Below are positions 29,906 through 38,781 of a DNA stretch of 64,000 nt, piece by piece; positions within the stretch are counted from its first letter, which is position 1; each line of letters opens with the position of its first letter. The stretch lies in contig NZ_PHKV01000002.1 of the NCBI RefSeq assembly GCF_002846205.1, forward strand, positions 682,001 to 746,000, given 5' to 3'. This DNA comes from Xanthomonas prunicola (lineage in GTDB: Bacteria; Pseudomonadota; Gammaproteobacteria; Xanthomonadales; Xanthomonadaceae). The position numbers and the translations under genes are program-made. A model generated the notes under the pieces. The model was not told the origin of the DNA and ran no database searches. It was given only the letters and a program-made list of their open reading frames with translations.

Positions 29906-30519
29906 GACGCCTCCGGCATCAGGGTGGGAAGCGCGGTCAGGAATGCATCGCTCGCACCGTCTGCTGCGACAGCCGCCACCTGCGCGGCGCCCAACGGCAA
30001 GGACAGCGCCAGCAGCTTGGCAACAACCGGGTTGGGCCAGACGCCATCGGCCAGCATCCGACGCCAACCGTCACCGACCCACGCCGCTTGATCGGCATCA
30101 CGCGGTAACAGGGGCAAGGGTCGGCCGGCGGACGCGTGCTGGCGCGCGTGCTCAAGCACGGCCGGCCCCACGCACTGTTCGAGCCAGTCCAGACGGTCGC
30201 GCTCGATACAACGGCGCACCGCCAACCCGCGCGAGAACAGCGCACGCGCGATAAGAACCTTGGCCAATGGCGCGGGCATCAGCAGGGCGAGTTGGTTGGC
30301 ATGCAGGCCGAGTGCAGACGGCGACAATCCCGACCACCCTGACCACGCCTGGATCACCCGCATACGACGGTAGACAGGCGCCGCCGCCCAGCCCGACGCT
30401 GCCACCGGGCCAAGCCAATGCGCCACCCGTGCGGCGTCCAACGATTCCGCCAGTTGCGCCAACGCGTCCGTCCAGCGCTGAACACATCGTGCCGCATTGT
30501 CGATCCGCGTGTTGTCCAT
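29890..30519 (-). CDS. hrpB4: HrpB4, sorting-platform protein (SctK-like)
   Basis: HrpB4 is needed for secretion and corresponds by position and size to SctK/OrgA of the cytoplasmic sorting platform. The 209-residue product is soluble, rich in Ala, Arg and Trp (CVQRWTDALAQLAESLDAAR; VIQAWSGWSGLSPSALG), with no membrane segment. It sits between hrcJ (7 nt away) and hrpB5 (overlap). The functional match is by context, since these proteins diverge strongly. Confidence 0.9.
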   Translation of the reverse strand: MDNTRIDNAARCVQRWTDALAQLAESLDAARVAHWLGPVAASGWAAAPVYRRMRVIQAWSGWSGLSPSALGLHANQLALLMPAPLAKVLIARALFSRGLAVRRCIERDRLDWLEQCVGPAVLEHARQHASAGRPLPLLPRDADQAAWVGDGWRRMLADGVWPNPVVAKLLALSLPLGAAQVAAVAADGASDAFLTALPTLMPEASCVSG

Positions 30520-30526
30520 CCCGCGC

Positions 30527-31288
30527 TCACCCGGCTTTGCCTTTCGTCAACTCGCGCAGGCGCTGCCAGCCACCCCAACGGCCCGCCTGCGGGTTCGGCC
30601 ACCAATACAGCGCCGCTGCAACCGCCAAACACAGCGCCAACGCACACCCAACCAACCACGGCCACGGTGAAGGTCTCGGCGGTGCCAATGCCGTGAACTG
30701 CGCATCGCTCTCCGCTCCGCCCGGCACCAACGTGACACTGACGTTTTCGTAGGTCAGTCCCTCCACGCTGTGCATGACCAACGTCTTGATATTGGGTACC
30801 AGACTGGTCAAATCGCTACCGACGCGGAACTTGATGAACACCGCAGCGCTGGAAGGTTTTACCGAGGTGGAAAGCGGGTCGTTGTTGGGCAGTACGATTT
30901 CCACATCGGCTGAAATGACTCCATCGATATTCGACAGGGTCTGCGATAGCTGCTGCGATACGCCATAGATGAAACGTACGCGTTCTTCGGTGGGTGTCGA
31001 GATCAGCCCGTCTTTCTTGAACATCTCGCCGAGATTGGCGTGCCGCTCATGTGGCAATCCGTGCGCGCGTAGCACCTCCAGCGAATAGGACACCTGATCG
31101 TGCGGTGCGTTCACCGCCCAGGTCTTGCCGTCGTCTGGCGTGACTTTGGCCGCGTCTACGCCAGCATGCAGCAGCACCGCGAGCATGTCGTTGGCATCAT
31201 TTTCGGTGAGCCCGGAATACAGCTGCTGACTGCACGCAGACAGTAGCAACGCCACCAGCAGCACCACCAGATATCTCAGCGCGCGCAT
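30527..31288 (-). CDS. hrcJ: inner-ring lipoprotein HrcJ
   Basis: HrcJ (SctJ, HrpB3) is the lipid-anchored inner-membrane ring protein. The 253-residue product has a lipoprotein signal [19 protein letters not shown] with Cys19, two ring-building domains ([59 protein letters not shown]) and a C-terminal membrane helix [21 protein letters not shown] with a basic tail. ATG 31288 sits two bases before the hrpB2 stop. Confidence 0.97.
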   Translation of the reverse strand: MRALRYLVVLLVALLLSACSQQLYSGLTENDANDMLAVLLHAGVDAAKVTPDDGKTWAVNAPHDQVSYSLEVLRAHGLPHERHANLGEMFKKDGLISTPTEERVRFIYGVSQQLSQTLSNIDGVISADVEIVLPNNDPLSTSVKPSSAAVFIKFRVGSDLTSLVPNIKTLVMHSVEGLTYENVSVTLVPGGAESDAQFTALAPPRPSPWPWLVGCALALCLAVAAALYWWPNPQAGRWGGWQRLRELTKGKAG

Positions 31289-31289
31289 G

Positions 31290-31682
31290 CTACTGGTTCT
31301 TGACCAGCGTCTGCACGGCGTTCTTTCCCGATTGCGCCACGCCGACACTGACATTGAGGTTGAAGCCGACCATGGTCAGCTCGTGCATCAACTTCATCTG
31401 TTGCGCTGCGATTTCCTGCAGCCCCATGGTCGGTGCCTGCATGCCGAAGGCATCGATATGCTCGGAGATGGCGCGCACGCCATCATCTTGCACATCGACC
31501 ATCCGGCTCATCATGCTCGGGTTGCCCACCCGCTGCATGGCAGGCGGCAAAGGGCTTGAGGACTGCATCAGCGCTTGAAAGCGATTCACAAGCGCTTGGT
31601 TGGGCGCTGCCACCGGCGACAGCGCCTGGGTTGCGGCAGCACTGGTGCTACCGATCGCTTGGACAGGAGGAATGAGCGTCAT
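31290..31682 (-). CDS. hrpB2: HrpB2, early-secreted inner-rod protein
   Basis: HrpB2 (SctI-like) is a small early substrate, probably the periplasmic inner rod, essential for pilus assembly; its export is checked by the HrcU C-terminus and by HpaC. The 130-residue product starts [16 protein letters not shown] and ends with the helix [20 protein letters not shown] then [16 protein letters not shown], typical of rod proteins. There is no signal peptide or cysteine. The ribosome site is GGAG (about 9 nt upstream). Confidence 0.94.
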   Translation of the reverse strand: MTLIPPVQAIGSTSAAATQALSPVAAPNQALVNRFQALMQSSSPLPPAMQRVGNPSMMSRMVDVQDDGVRAISEHIDAFGMQAPTMGLQEIAAQQMKLMHELTMVGFNLNVSVGVAQSGKNAVQTLVKNQ

Positions 31683-31715
31683 CGCATACTCCTATGGGGT
31701 CTGGGCTGGCGTCGA

Positions 31716-32171
31716 TCAGGCACGCAGGTACTGCGAATTTGGAGCTTCCATCGGTGCTGAAGATTCAACCGGCACTTCCGGCGGCACGGACGTTGGGGTG
31801 CTGCGTCCGGACAGCGCCTTGACCAAGGCAACGGCGTCGGCATCGGCGTCTTCTTCGATCAGTCCCTCTGCAACACCATGCCACGATGGGTCCCCCATCG
31901 CGAAGAGACAGCAGGCGTACAGGGCCCTGCACAGCGGCTTGGAGCCAGCGTCGCCCTCCAGCTCGCGCAACAGACGTGCACCTTCCACGTAATTTCCACG
32001 CTTGATGGAAATCCATGCATCGAACGTGTCCAGCGCCTTCAGCTCTGGCCGCAGGACTCGGACTGCGGCCAGGACAGCGGCAGCGTCATGAATCTTGTCA
32101 TGGGTGAGTCCGACCGTGATCAGTTCGATGAGCCCACTCACGACCGCTCCGGGACACTGAATCTTTTCCAC
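31716..32171 (-). CDS. hrpB1: HrpB1, periplasmic T3S component
   Basis: HrpB1 is a periplasmic, peptidoglycan-binding protein needed for efficient secretion in X. euvesicatoria. The 151-residue product has TPR-like helices (DTFDAWISIKRGNYVEGARLL; KPLCRALYACCLFAMGD) and a Pro/Ser-rich tail. The start is GTG 32171: GAGGT lies 5 nt before it, and the promoter at 32216-32277 predicts an mRNA start near 32209, leaving only about 14 nt for the alternative ATG 32195, which has no ribosome site. First gene of the hrpB operon. Confidence 0.92.
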   Translation of the reverse strand: MEKIQCPGAVVSGLIELITVGLTHDKIHDAAAVLAAVRVLRPELKALDTFDAWISIKRGNYVEGARLLRELEGDAGSKPLCRALYACCLFAMGDPSWHGVAEGLIEEDADADAVALVKALSGRSTPTSVPPEVPVESSAPMEAPNSQYLRA

Positions 32172-32215
32172 ACTGCACCTCGTTTTTAATGGCATGCGGA
32201 CCGTACACGTGGGGA

Positions 32216-32277
32216 AAACTACGCGCACCACGCTGGGCAGATCCTTTCGGAAGCGAATATCGGAATTCGCTGGCGAA
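32216..32277 (-). promoter_or_regulatory. perfect PIP-box promoter of the hrpB operon
   Basis: On the minus strand: TTCGC (32277-32273), 15 nt, TTCGC (32257-32253), 31 nt, then TAGTTT (32221-32216) as the -10 element. This drives hrpB1 through hrcT and probably hrcC. The box lies 14 bp from the divergent hrcU box. Confidence 0.95.
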
Positions 32278-32291
32278 CAAATCATTCCGGC

Positions 32292-32353
32292 TTCGCCAGG
32301 CCACTCACACATTCGCCTGGCAAGCGGATCGCTCCACCACAGCTCACCACAAT
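32292..32353 (+). promoter_or_regulatory. perfect PIP-box promoter of hrcU-hrcV-hpaP
   Basis: TTCGC (32292-32296), 15 nt, TTCGC (32312-32316), 31 nt, then CACAAT (32348-32353), matching YANNNT. The predicted mRNA starts about 25 nt before the hrcU ATG. Confidence 0.95.
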
Positions 32354-32385
32354 CGGGGGCGCAGTGATCGCGGAAGGAGAGGGCA

Positions 32386-33459
32386 ATGTCGGAAGAAAAA
32401 ACCGAGAAGCCGACCGAGAAGAAACTGCGGGATGCGCGCAGGGACGGGGAAGTTGCGGTCAGCCCGGACGTCACTGCAGCCGCGGTGCTCTTCGGCGCGC
32501 TATTGGTGATGAAATCGGCCGGCGATTACTTTTCCGAGCATATGCGCGCATTGATGACGATCGGCTTCGATTTTTCGGAAAATACACGCGATGCAGCGGC
32601 AATCAACCGCGCACTCGGTCATATCGGCATCCAGGGATTGCTGTTGATGCTGCCATTCATGGTTGCTTGCCTGGTGGCGGGCGTGGTAGGAGGTGCGTTC
32701 CAGACTGGCCTGAATGCTTCGCTCAAGCCGGTGGCGCCCAAGTTCGATTCCCTCAATCCCGCCAACGGGGTGAAGAAACTCTTTTCGTTGCGAAGTCTCA
32801 TCAATTTACTGAAGTTGATCATCAAGGCCATCTTGATTGGTGTGGTGCTGTGGTTGGGTATCCGCGCCCTCATGCCGATGATTATTGGGCTTGCCTACGC
32901 GACACCAGCTGACATCGCCCAAATCGCCTGGCGAATCTTGGGGATGCTATTCGCATTGGGCGTATTGCTGTTCGTACTGGTCGGCGCTGCAGATTGGAGC
33001 GTGCAGCACTGGCTGTTCATCCGCGACAAACGGATGAGCAAGGACGAGCAGAAACGCGAATTCAAGGAAAGCGAGGGCGACCCCGAAATCAAGGGAAAAC
33101 GCAAGGAATTCGCCAAGGAACTGGTCTTTGGCGACCCACGCGAACGCGTCGCCAAGGCCAAGGTGATGGTGGTCAACCCGACCCATTACGCGGTGGCATT
33201 GGCCTACGAGCCCGATGAGTTCGGCTTGCCGCAGGTCGTTGCCAAGGGCGTGGATGACGGCGCACTGGAACTGCGTGCCTTCGCGCATAACCAGGGCATT
33301 CCGATCGTTGCCAATCCGCCACTGGCACGTGCGCTGTATCAGGTTGAATTGGGCGACGCAGTCCCCGAGCCACTGTTCGAAACGGTTGCGGTGGTGTTGC
33401 GCTGGGTCGATGAACTCGGTCGCGACCACGACGACGGCGATGGAGCTCTGCCATGCTAG
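32386..33459 (+). CDS. hrcU: autocleaving export-gate switch protein HrcU
   Basis: HrcU (SctU) is an inner-membrane gate protein whose cytoplasmic domain cleaves itself to switch substrate class. The 357-residue product has four membrane helices (LLMLPFMVACLVAGVVGG; ILIGVVLWLGIRALMPMIIG; MLFALGVLLFVLVG) and the cleavage motif NPTH with Asn264-Pro265, in VMVVNPTHYAVALAY. The N-terminus MSEEKTEKPTEKKLRDAR is the family hallmark. The ribosome site GGAAGGAG is strong. It overlaps hrcV by 7 nt. Confidence 0.98.
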   Translation: MSEEKTEKPTEKKLRDARRDGEVAVSPDVTAAAVLFGALLVMKSAGDYFSEHMRALMTIGFDFSENTRDAAAINRALGHIGIQGLLLMLPFMVACLVAGVVGGAFQTGLNASLKPVAPKFDSLNPANGVKKLFSLRSLINLLKLIIKAILIGVVLWLGIRALMPMIIGLAYATPADIAQIAWRILGMLFALGVLLFVLVGAADWSVQHWLFIRDKRMSKDEQKREFKESEGDPEIKGKRKEFAKELVFGDPRERVAKAKVMVVNPTHYAVALAYEPDEFGLPQVVAKGVDDGALELRAFAHNQGIPIVANPPLARALYQVELGDAVPEPLFETVAVVLRWVDELGRDHDDGDGALPC

Positions 33460-35390
33460 GAGATCGCGTGCGAGCGACAAGGTATTTCGCTTATAGCGGC
33501 GAAGTGGCCATCGCCGCCTTGGTGGTGGCGGTCATCGGGCTGATGATCCTGCCGCTGCCAACGCCACTGATTGATACGCTGCTGGGCATCAACATCACCC
33601 TGAGCGTGGTGCTGTTGATGGTCACGATGTATGTGCCCGACTCGATCTCGCTATCGTCGTTTCCCTCCCTGCTGCTGTTCACCACGCTACTGCGGTTGTC
33701 GCTGAATATCGCCTCGACGAAATCGATTCTGCTGCATGCCGAAGCGGGCCATATTATTGAGAGCTTCGGCGAGCTGGTGGTCGGCGGCAATTTGGTGGTC
33801 GGCCTGGTCGTTTTCTTGATCATCACCACCGTGCAGTTCATCGTGATCGCGAAGGGCTCCGAACGCGTTGCCGAGGTCGGGGCGCGCTTCACGTTGGACG
33901 CAATGCCCGGCAAGCAGATGAGTATCGATGCCGACCTGCGCGGCGGCAACTTGACCGCAGATGAGGCACGCCGCAAACGCGCACGGTTGGCCATTGAAAG
34001 CCAACTGCATGGCGGCATGGACGGCGCCATGAAATTCGTCAAGGGTGATGCGATCGCCGGCCTGGTGATTACCATGGTCAACATCCTGGCCGGCATCGTG
34101 GTCGGCGTGACGTACCACGGCATGAGCGCGGGCGAAGCCGCTAACCGCTTTGCGATTCTGTCGGTGGGCGATGCCATGGTGTCGCAGATCGCCTCACTGC
34201 TGATATCGGTGGCTGCCGGCGTCATGATCACCCGCGTGGCCAATGAGAACGAGACCAGGCTCAGTTCGCTCGGGCTCGATATCGGCCGTCAACTCACCAG
34301 CAACGCGCGTGCTCTGATGGCAGCGAGCGTACTGCTGGCCTGCTTTGCGTTCGTACCTGGCTTTCCAGCGGTGCTGTTCCTGCTGCTGGCAGCGGCCGTC
34401 GGTGCCGGCGGCTATACGATTTGGCGCAAGCAACGCGACATCAGCGGCAACGATCAGCGCAAGTTGCCCTCAACAAGCCGTAAAGGCGCCAAAGGCGAGG
34501 CGCCACATATTCGCAAAAACGCCCCTGATTTCGCCTCACCCTTGTCGATGCGGCTGTCGCCGCAGCTGGCCGCTCTGCTCGACCCCGCACGGCTGGATCA
34601 GGCGATCGAAAGCGAGCGCCGCCAATTGGTCGAGTTGCTGGGCTTGCCGTTTCCCGGGATTGCGATATGGCAGAGCGAGTCCCTGCAAGACATGCAATAC
34701 GAGGTGTTGATTCACGATGTCCCCGAGACACGCGCCGAATTGGAAGACACCGACGACATGCAAGCAGCACTGGCCCGGCAGGCCATCGCCCCCCTGCATG
34801 CACGCGCGCACCTGTTCGTCGGCATCCAGGAGACACAGTGGATGCTGGAGCAGGTGGCCGTGGATTATCCCGGGCTGGTTGCGGAGGTCAACAAGGCGAT
34901 GCCCGCCCAGCGCATTGCCGATGTGTTGCGGCGTCTCCTGGAAGAAAGGATTCCAGTGCGCAATATCAAGAGCATTCTGGAGAGTCTGGTGGTATGGGGA
35001 CCGAAGGAAAAGGATCTTCTGATGTTGACCGAATATGTGCGCTGCGATCTCGGCCGTTATCTTGCGCATACCGCAACCGCAGGCACCGGGCAGCTGCCTG
35101 CGGTGATGCTCGACCATGCTGTGGAACAACTGATCAGGCAATCAATTCGCGCGACCGCCGCCGGCAATTTCCTGGCACTTCCGCCCGAGCAGGCGAACCA
35201 GCTTGTCGAGCAGGTGGAACGCATCGTGGGCGATCAGGCGCAGCATCCGCTGGCAGTGGTCGCGTCGATGGACGTGCGCCGATATGTGCGCCGCATGATC
35301 GAAGCACGGCTGAGTTGGCTGCAGGTCTATTCGTTCCAGGAGCTGGGTTCGGAGGTGCAGCTGCAGCCGATCGGTAGAGTGGTGGTGTGA
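33453..35390 (+). CDS. hrcV: export-gate protein HrcV
   Basis: HrcV (SctV, FHIPEP family) forms the nonameric export-gate ring. The 645-residue product has about eight N-terminal membrane helices and the FHIPEP signature (FPSLLLFTTLLRLSLNIAST), followed by the conserved loop VGARFTLDAMPGKQMSIDADL and a cytoplasmic domain from about residue 330 (PLSMRLSPQLAALLDPARL; RNIKSILESLVVWGPKEKD). Two starts are possible: ATG 33453 (GGAG 7 nt upstream) or GTG 33468 (AGGAG upstream inside the reading frame). I keep the first. Confidence 0.98.
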   Translation: MLGDRVRATRYFAYSGEVAIAALVVAVIGLMILPLPTPLIDTLLGINITLSVVLLMVTMYVPDSISLSSFPSLLLFTTLLRLSLNIASTKSILLHAEAGHIIESFGELVVGGNLVVGLVVFLIITTVQFIVIAKGSERVAEVGARFTLDAMPGKQMSIDADLRGGNLTADEARRKRARLAIESQLHGGMDGAMKFVKGDAIAGLVITMVNILAGIVVGVTYHGMSAGEAANRFAILSVGDAMVSQIASLLISVAAGVMITRVANENETRLSSLGLDIGRQLTSNARALMAASVLLACFAFVPGFPAVLFLLLAAAVGAGGYTIWRKQRDISGNDQRKLPSTSRKGAKGEAPHIRKNAPDFASPLSMRLSPQLAALLDPARLDQAIESERRQLVELLGLPFPGIAIWQSESLQDMQYEVLIHDVPETRAELEDTDDMQAALARQAIAPLHARAHLFVGIQETQWMLEQVAVDYPGLVAEVNKAMPAQRIADVLRRLLEERIPVRNIKSILESLVVWGPKEKDLLMLTEYVRCDLGRYLAHTATAGTGQLPAVMLDHAVEQLIRQSIRATAAGNFLALPPEQANQLVEQVERIVGDQAQHPLAVVASMDVRRYVRRMIEARLSWLQVYSFQELGSEVQLQPIGRVVV

Positions 35391-36028
35391 TGCGCAAGCC
35401 GCCCCTCCGCCATGTGCGCATCTTGCCGGTCAGCGGCGCACTGCAGCGGCCGGCGGCTCCAGCCACGCCGGCTCGGTCGGCGCAGCGCTCCAGCTTCCTG
35501 CAACTGCGCCAGCGCCTGCGCAGCGCGCAGCTCGCGCTTCCCTGCATGGTGTTGCCACCGCAGTGCGACGAGGATCGACCGGAACCTGATGCCGAGGATA
35601 GGTTCACTCAAGCGCATGACGGCGCGCCAGTCCAAACGGACCCGTCATTACGTATCGATGGGACGAAACACCAAGAGCCGTCCCAAGGCACCGACAATGG
35701 CGCAGTTGGGCGACATATCGCGACCGAGTGGATACGCACGCAACGGGCCCAGATGGCGATCGACCACATCGCGCTGCGGGTGGCCGAGTTCTGCAACGCC
35801 AAGCCAGTGCGCAGCGCAGGTAGCTGGGAAGCGTGGCTAGATATCGATCAAGAGGTCGTCGCACAGACGACCTTGTTCTTGCGGCTTTCGCCGGACCAGC
35901 TATCGCTTCGCTTCAATACCAGTTCGCCAGACGCCCGCGAGGTACTTTGGTGTGGAAGGCAGCGTCTGGAGACTGCACTGAAGTCCACGCTGAGTAGCAC
36001 GCTCCAGATCAGCATCGAGGTCGTCTAA
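35390..36028 (+). CDS. hpaP: T3S substrate-specificity switch protein HpaP (HpaC)
   Basis: HpaP (HpaC in X. euvesicatoria) is the SctP-type switch that halts HrpB2 export and promotes translocon and effector export by binding the HrcU C-terminus. The 212-residue product is Pro/Arg-rich at the N-terminus (RKPPLRHVRILPV) and has a C-terminal domain (ETALKSTLSSTLQISIEVV) as in FliK-like switches. Its ATG shares one base with the hrcV stop (TGATG). The promoter of hrcQ lies inside its 3' third. Confidence 0.9.
   Translation: MRKPPLRHVRILPVSGALQRPAAPATPARSAQRSSFLQLRQRLRSAQLALPCMVLPPQCDEDRPEPDAEDRFTQAHDGAPVQTDPSLRIDGTKHQEPSQGTDNGAVGRHIATEWIRTQRAQMAIDHIALRVAEFCNAKPVRSAGSWEAWLDIDQEVVAQTTLFLRLSPDQLSLRFNTSSPDAREVLWCGRQRLETALKSTLSSTLQISIEVV
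35887..35948 (+). promoter_or_regulatory. PIP-box promoter of hrcQ operon, inside hpaP
   Basis: TTCGC (35887-35891), 15 nt, TTCGC (35907-35911), 31 nt, TACTTT (35943-35948) as the -10 element. It lies wholly in the hpaP coding sequence and would drive hrcQ, hrcR, hrcS, hpaA, hrcD and hrpD6, with a leader of about 115 nt. A third TTCGC at 35923 is probably chance. Confidence 0.88.
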
Positions 36029-36068
36029 CGCGGCACTGGCGACAGAAAGCCATTTGGAGGACTCCATC

Positions 36069-37073
36069 TTGCTAACCGAGCAGAGCCAGGCTCCAACGGC
36101 ACGTTCACTCTCTCAGGCGTTGACGCGCGTTCCTGCCCCGTGCGCGCAGCTGAGCAGGGTGCTCGGCGATCCACGCGCAGCACGGCAATGCGGCTTCGCC
36201 ACGCATTGCCGTGCCATCTCACCGAATGATGCGGCCCGCCTGCGCCTGCAGTTTGACACCGGCCAGATGGATTTGCGGATTGCCGCGCGCGACGGCCTGG
36301 CGCTGCTATTGAATGAGGACGACGACGCACTCCGCGTTTCGATCGCGGGAATGTTACTGGCCGATCGCCTCGGCGCTTTTGCGCCGCTTGGCTTGGGCGC
36401 TGCCGAGGTTATCGCCTTCGAGCGGGATGCAGAGGCAGACCACTGCCACGGCGTCGGCATGACACTGGGCGATCTTGATGCGACTCCGCTGACGGCAAGC
36501 GCGTCGCTGCTGGCCACGCTGCAGACCGTAGTTGCCGCACTGACAGCGCCTGCGCAACTACCAGCCTGGCTGGCTGCGCTGCGCGTCAATACGCGCCTGC
36601 GCATCGGCGAGCGCACCGCATCGGCGGCGTTGCTGCAGTCGTTGCGGCCTGGCGATGTCTTGCTGCATTGCATCGCCTCGGCTGCGGTGACCAGCGCCGA
36701 GGTGCTCTGGGGTATCGCGGGAGGCGTGGTCTTGCGCGCTCCGGTGCGCCTGAACCTGCAACAGATGATTCTGGAGGCCACCCCCACCATGCAGCACGAT
36801 ACGTTTGAGCCCGAAGTCGCGCAGTCCACCAGCAACGTGGCAGACCTGGAACTGCCGGTGCAGCTGGAAGTGGATCAACTTGCGCTGTCCCTATCGACGT
36901 TGTCGGGCTTACAGCCCGGGCAGATCCTGGAGTTGTCGGTGCCGGTGGATCAAGCCGACATCCGCCTGGTCGTTTACGGCCAGACCATCGGCACCGGCAG
37001 GTTGGTGGCAGTGGGCGAACATCTTGGTGTGCAGATCCTCAGCATGTCGGAGAGCACGCATGCAGATGCCTGA
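36069..37073 (+). CDS. hrcQ: cytoplasmic-ring protein HrcQ
   Basis: HrcQ (SctQ) builds the cytoplasmic sorting ring and docks substrates. The 334-residue product has a loose N-terminal domain and a C-terminal SpoA domain (LSTLSGLQPGQILELSVPVDQ, then IRLVVYGQTIGTGRLVAVGEHLGVQI). The start is most likely TTG 36069: GGAGG lies 8 nt upstream and no ATG or GTG in frame is better placed; an in-frame TTG at 36054 would overlap that ribosome site. It overlaps hrcR by 14 nt. Confidence 0.94.
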   Translation: MLTEQSQAPTARSLSQALTRVPAPCAQLSRVLGDPRAARQCGFATHCRAISPNDAARLRLQFDTGQMDLRIAARDGLALLLNEDDDALRVSIAGMLLADRLGAFAPLGLGAAEVIAFERDAEADHCHGVGMTLGDLDATPLTASASLLATLQTVVAALTAPAQLPAWLAALRVNTRLRIGERTASAALLQSLRPGDVLLHCIASAAVTSAEVLWGIAGGVVLRAPVRLNLQQMILEATPTMQHDTFEPEVAQSTSNVADLELPVQLEVDQLALSLSTLSGLQPGQILELSVPVDQADIRLVVYGQTIGTGRLVAVGEHLGVQILSMSESTHADA

Positions 37074-37704
37074 CGTTGGCTCGCTGCTGCTGGTGGTGAT
37101 CATGCTGGGCCTGCTGCCCTTCGCAGCGATGGTGGTCACCTCCTACACCAAGATCGTGGTCGTGCTCGGCCTGCTACGCAATGCGATCGGTGTACAGCAG
37201 GTGCCGCCCAACATGGTCCTCAATGGCGTTGCATTGCTGGTGTCGTGTTTTGTGATGGCACCGGTCGGCATGGAGGCATTCAAAGCCGCACAGAACTACG
37301 GTACCGGGTCGGATAACAGCCGCGTCGTGGTACTGCTCGACGCCTGCCGGGAGCCGTTTCGGCAATTCCTCCTCAAACACACACGGGAACGCGAAAAGAC
37401 CTTTTTCATGCGATCTGCACAGCAGATTTGGCCCAAGGACAAGGCCGCCACGCTCAAGTCGGACGACTTGCTTGTCTTGGCACCGGCATTCACGCTCAGC
37501 GAATTGACCGAAGCCTTCCGCATCGGCTTTCTGTTGTATCTGGTGTTTATCGTCATCGACCTGGTGGTGGCAAACGCGCTGATGGCGATGGGCCTTTCAC
37601 AGGTCACCCCGACCAATGTGGCGATTCCATTCAAACTGCTGCTGTTTGTCGCAATGGATGGCTGGTCGATGTTGATTCATGGTCTGGTTCTGAGCTATCG
37701 GTGA
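37060..37704 (+). CDS. hrcR: export-gate protein HrcR
   Basis: HrcR (SctR, FliP-like) is a core gate subunit. The 214-residue product starts MQMPDVGSLLLVVIMLGL and has four membrane helices; the FliP signatures are present as YTKIVVVLGLLRNAIGVQQVPPN and FRIGFLLYLVFIVIDLVVANALMAMGL. GGAG lies 7 nt before ATG 37060; an ATG at 37066 is possible. It overlaps hrcQ and is 4 nt from hrcS. Confidence 0.98.
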   Translation: MQMPDVGSLLLVVIMLGLLPFAAMVVTSYTKIVVVLGLLRNAIGVQQVPPNMVLNGVALLVSCFVMAPVGMEAFKAAQNYGTGSDNSRVVVLLDACREPFRQFLLKHTREREKTFFMRSAQQIWPKDKAATLKSDDLLVLAPAFTLSELTEAFRIGFLLYLVFIVIDLVVANALMAMGLSQVTPTNVAIPFKLLLFVAMDGWSMLIHGLVLSYR

Positions 37705-37708
37705 CGCC

Positions 37709-37969
37709 ATGGACCACGACGATCTAGTGCGATTCACCTCCGAAGCGTTGCTGCTCTGCCTCAAGGTCTCCTTGCCGGTGGTCGGTGTCGCTGCGCTGGC
37801 CGGGCTGTTGATCGCCTTCATCCAGGCGGTGATGTCGCTGCAGGACGCATCGATTTCGTTTGCGCTCAAGTTGGTGGTGGTGGTGACTGCCATTGCAGTG
37901 ACTGCGCCGTGGGGTGCTTCGGCGATCATGCAGTTCGGCCAGGCATTGATGCAGGCGGCGTTCCCATGA
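37709..37969 (+). CDS. hrcS: export-gate protein HrcS
   Basis: HrcS (SctS, FliQ-like) is the smallest gate subunit. The 86-residue product has two membrane helices (ALLLCLKVSLPVVGVAALAG; ALKLVVVVTAIAVTAPWGAS) joined by the conserved loop IAFIQAVMSLQDASISF. The stop overlaps the hpaA ATG (ATGA). Confidence 0.98.
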   Translation: MDHDDLVRFTSEALLLCLKVSLPVVGVAALAGLLIAFIQAVMSLQDASISFALKLVVVVTAIAVTAPWGASAIMQFGQALMQAAFP

Positions 37970-38781
37970 TCCGTCGCATTTCTTCCGGCACCTTGCGGCC
38001 CTCGGTTTCGATTGAGCATGGCGCTTCGCATCAGCATGCCGATGCAGCAGGTACCAGTGCAGGGCCGCCCACCGACGCTGCGGCACGCACTCTGCGTCTG
38101 CGCCCTGCCCCACCGCGCAGGCGACGACGCGGCATCCGGTCGCTTGACGGCCAGGAGGATGAATTCGACGCCACCGAGCAGGAAGAGATCGAAGCCAAAC
38201 GCGAGTGTGCTCTGCGCGGGCGGGTGAGCGTGGCAATCGCTCCGGCGCAGGGCCGTGAGCATGGCCAGGGCGATCAGCACGGCGGTGACCGCAACGCGCA
38301 TGCCGACGATCCGCAGGCGGGTCCGTGGCACGGCGCCGCTCCAGCGCAATTGAGCGACAGCGTACGCACATGCATCGACGCAATTCTCGATCGCTACGTG
38401 ACCAGCCGCGACGCCGATCCGATGGTCAAGCGACACGCGCTGGCTGCTGCGCTTGTCGAGCTGCGCGCCATCGGCGTTTCGCATCCTGCCGTGGCCCCGT
38501 TGACTGCGACGGTCTGGAGGTTGATGCGCGAACATCTACGCTCGTACGACAAGGCCACCGCGGCGGAAAACCTGCAGGCCTTGCGGGCCCGATTGCTGGA
38601 GTTGATGCCATCGGAGTTGGAACCGGTGCCAGCGCTACGCAATTTTCATCTCTTGCTTCCACTGATACTGCTGAATGCGGAAAAACCGCGCAGGCAGGTC
38701 GATCGTACACATGCCATCACACGTCTGAACACACTGCTGATTGAGCAACCACAACAGGCGGCTCAGGAGGTTCGCACATGA
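37966..38781 (+). CDS. hpaA: secretion control protein HpaA
   Basis: HpaA is a secreted control protein that, while inside the cell, binds HpaB and so favours pilus and translocon export over effectors; it carries plant nuclear localisation signals. The 271-residue product starts MIRRISSGTLRPSVS, shows a basic cluster RLRPAPPRRRRRG (44-56), an acidic stretch (EDEFDATEQEEIEAK) and a helical C-terminal domain (ENLQALRARLLELMPSELE; ITRLNTLLIEQPQQ). It overlaps hrcS and hrcD by 4 nt each. Confidence 0.95.
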   Translation: MIRRISSGTLRPSVSIEHGASHQHADAAGTSAGPPTDAAARTLRLRPAPPRRRRRGIRSLDGQEDEFDATEQEEIEAKRECALRGRVSVAIAPAQGREHGQGDQHGGDRNAHADDPQAGPWHGAAPAQLSDSVRTCIDAILDRYVTSRDADPMVKRHALAAALVELRAIGVSHPAVAPLTATVWRLMREHLRSYDKATAAENLQALRARLLELMPSELEPVPALRNFHLLLPLILLNAEKPRRQVDRTHAITRLNTLLIEQPQQAAQEVRT

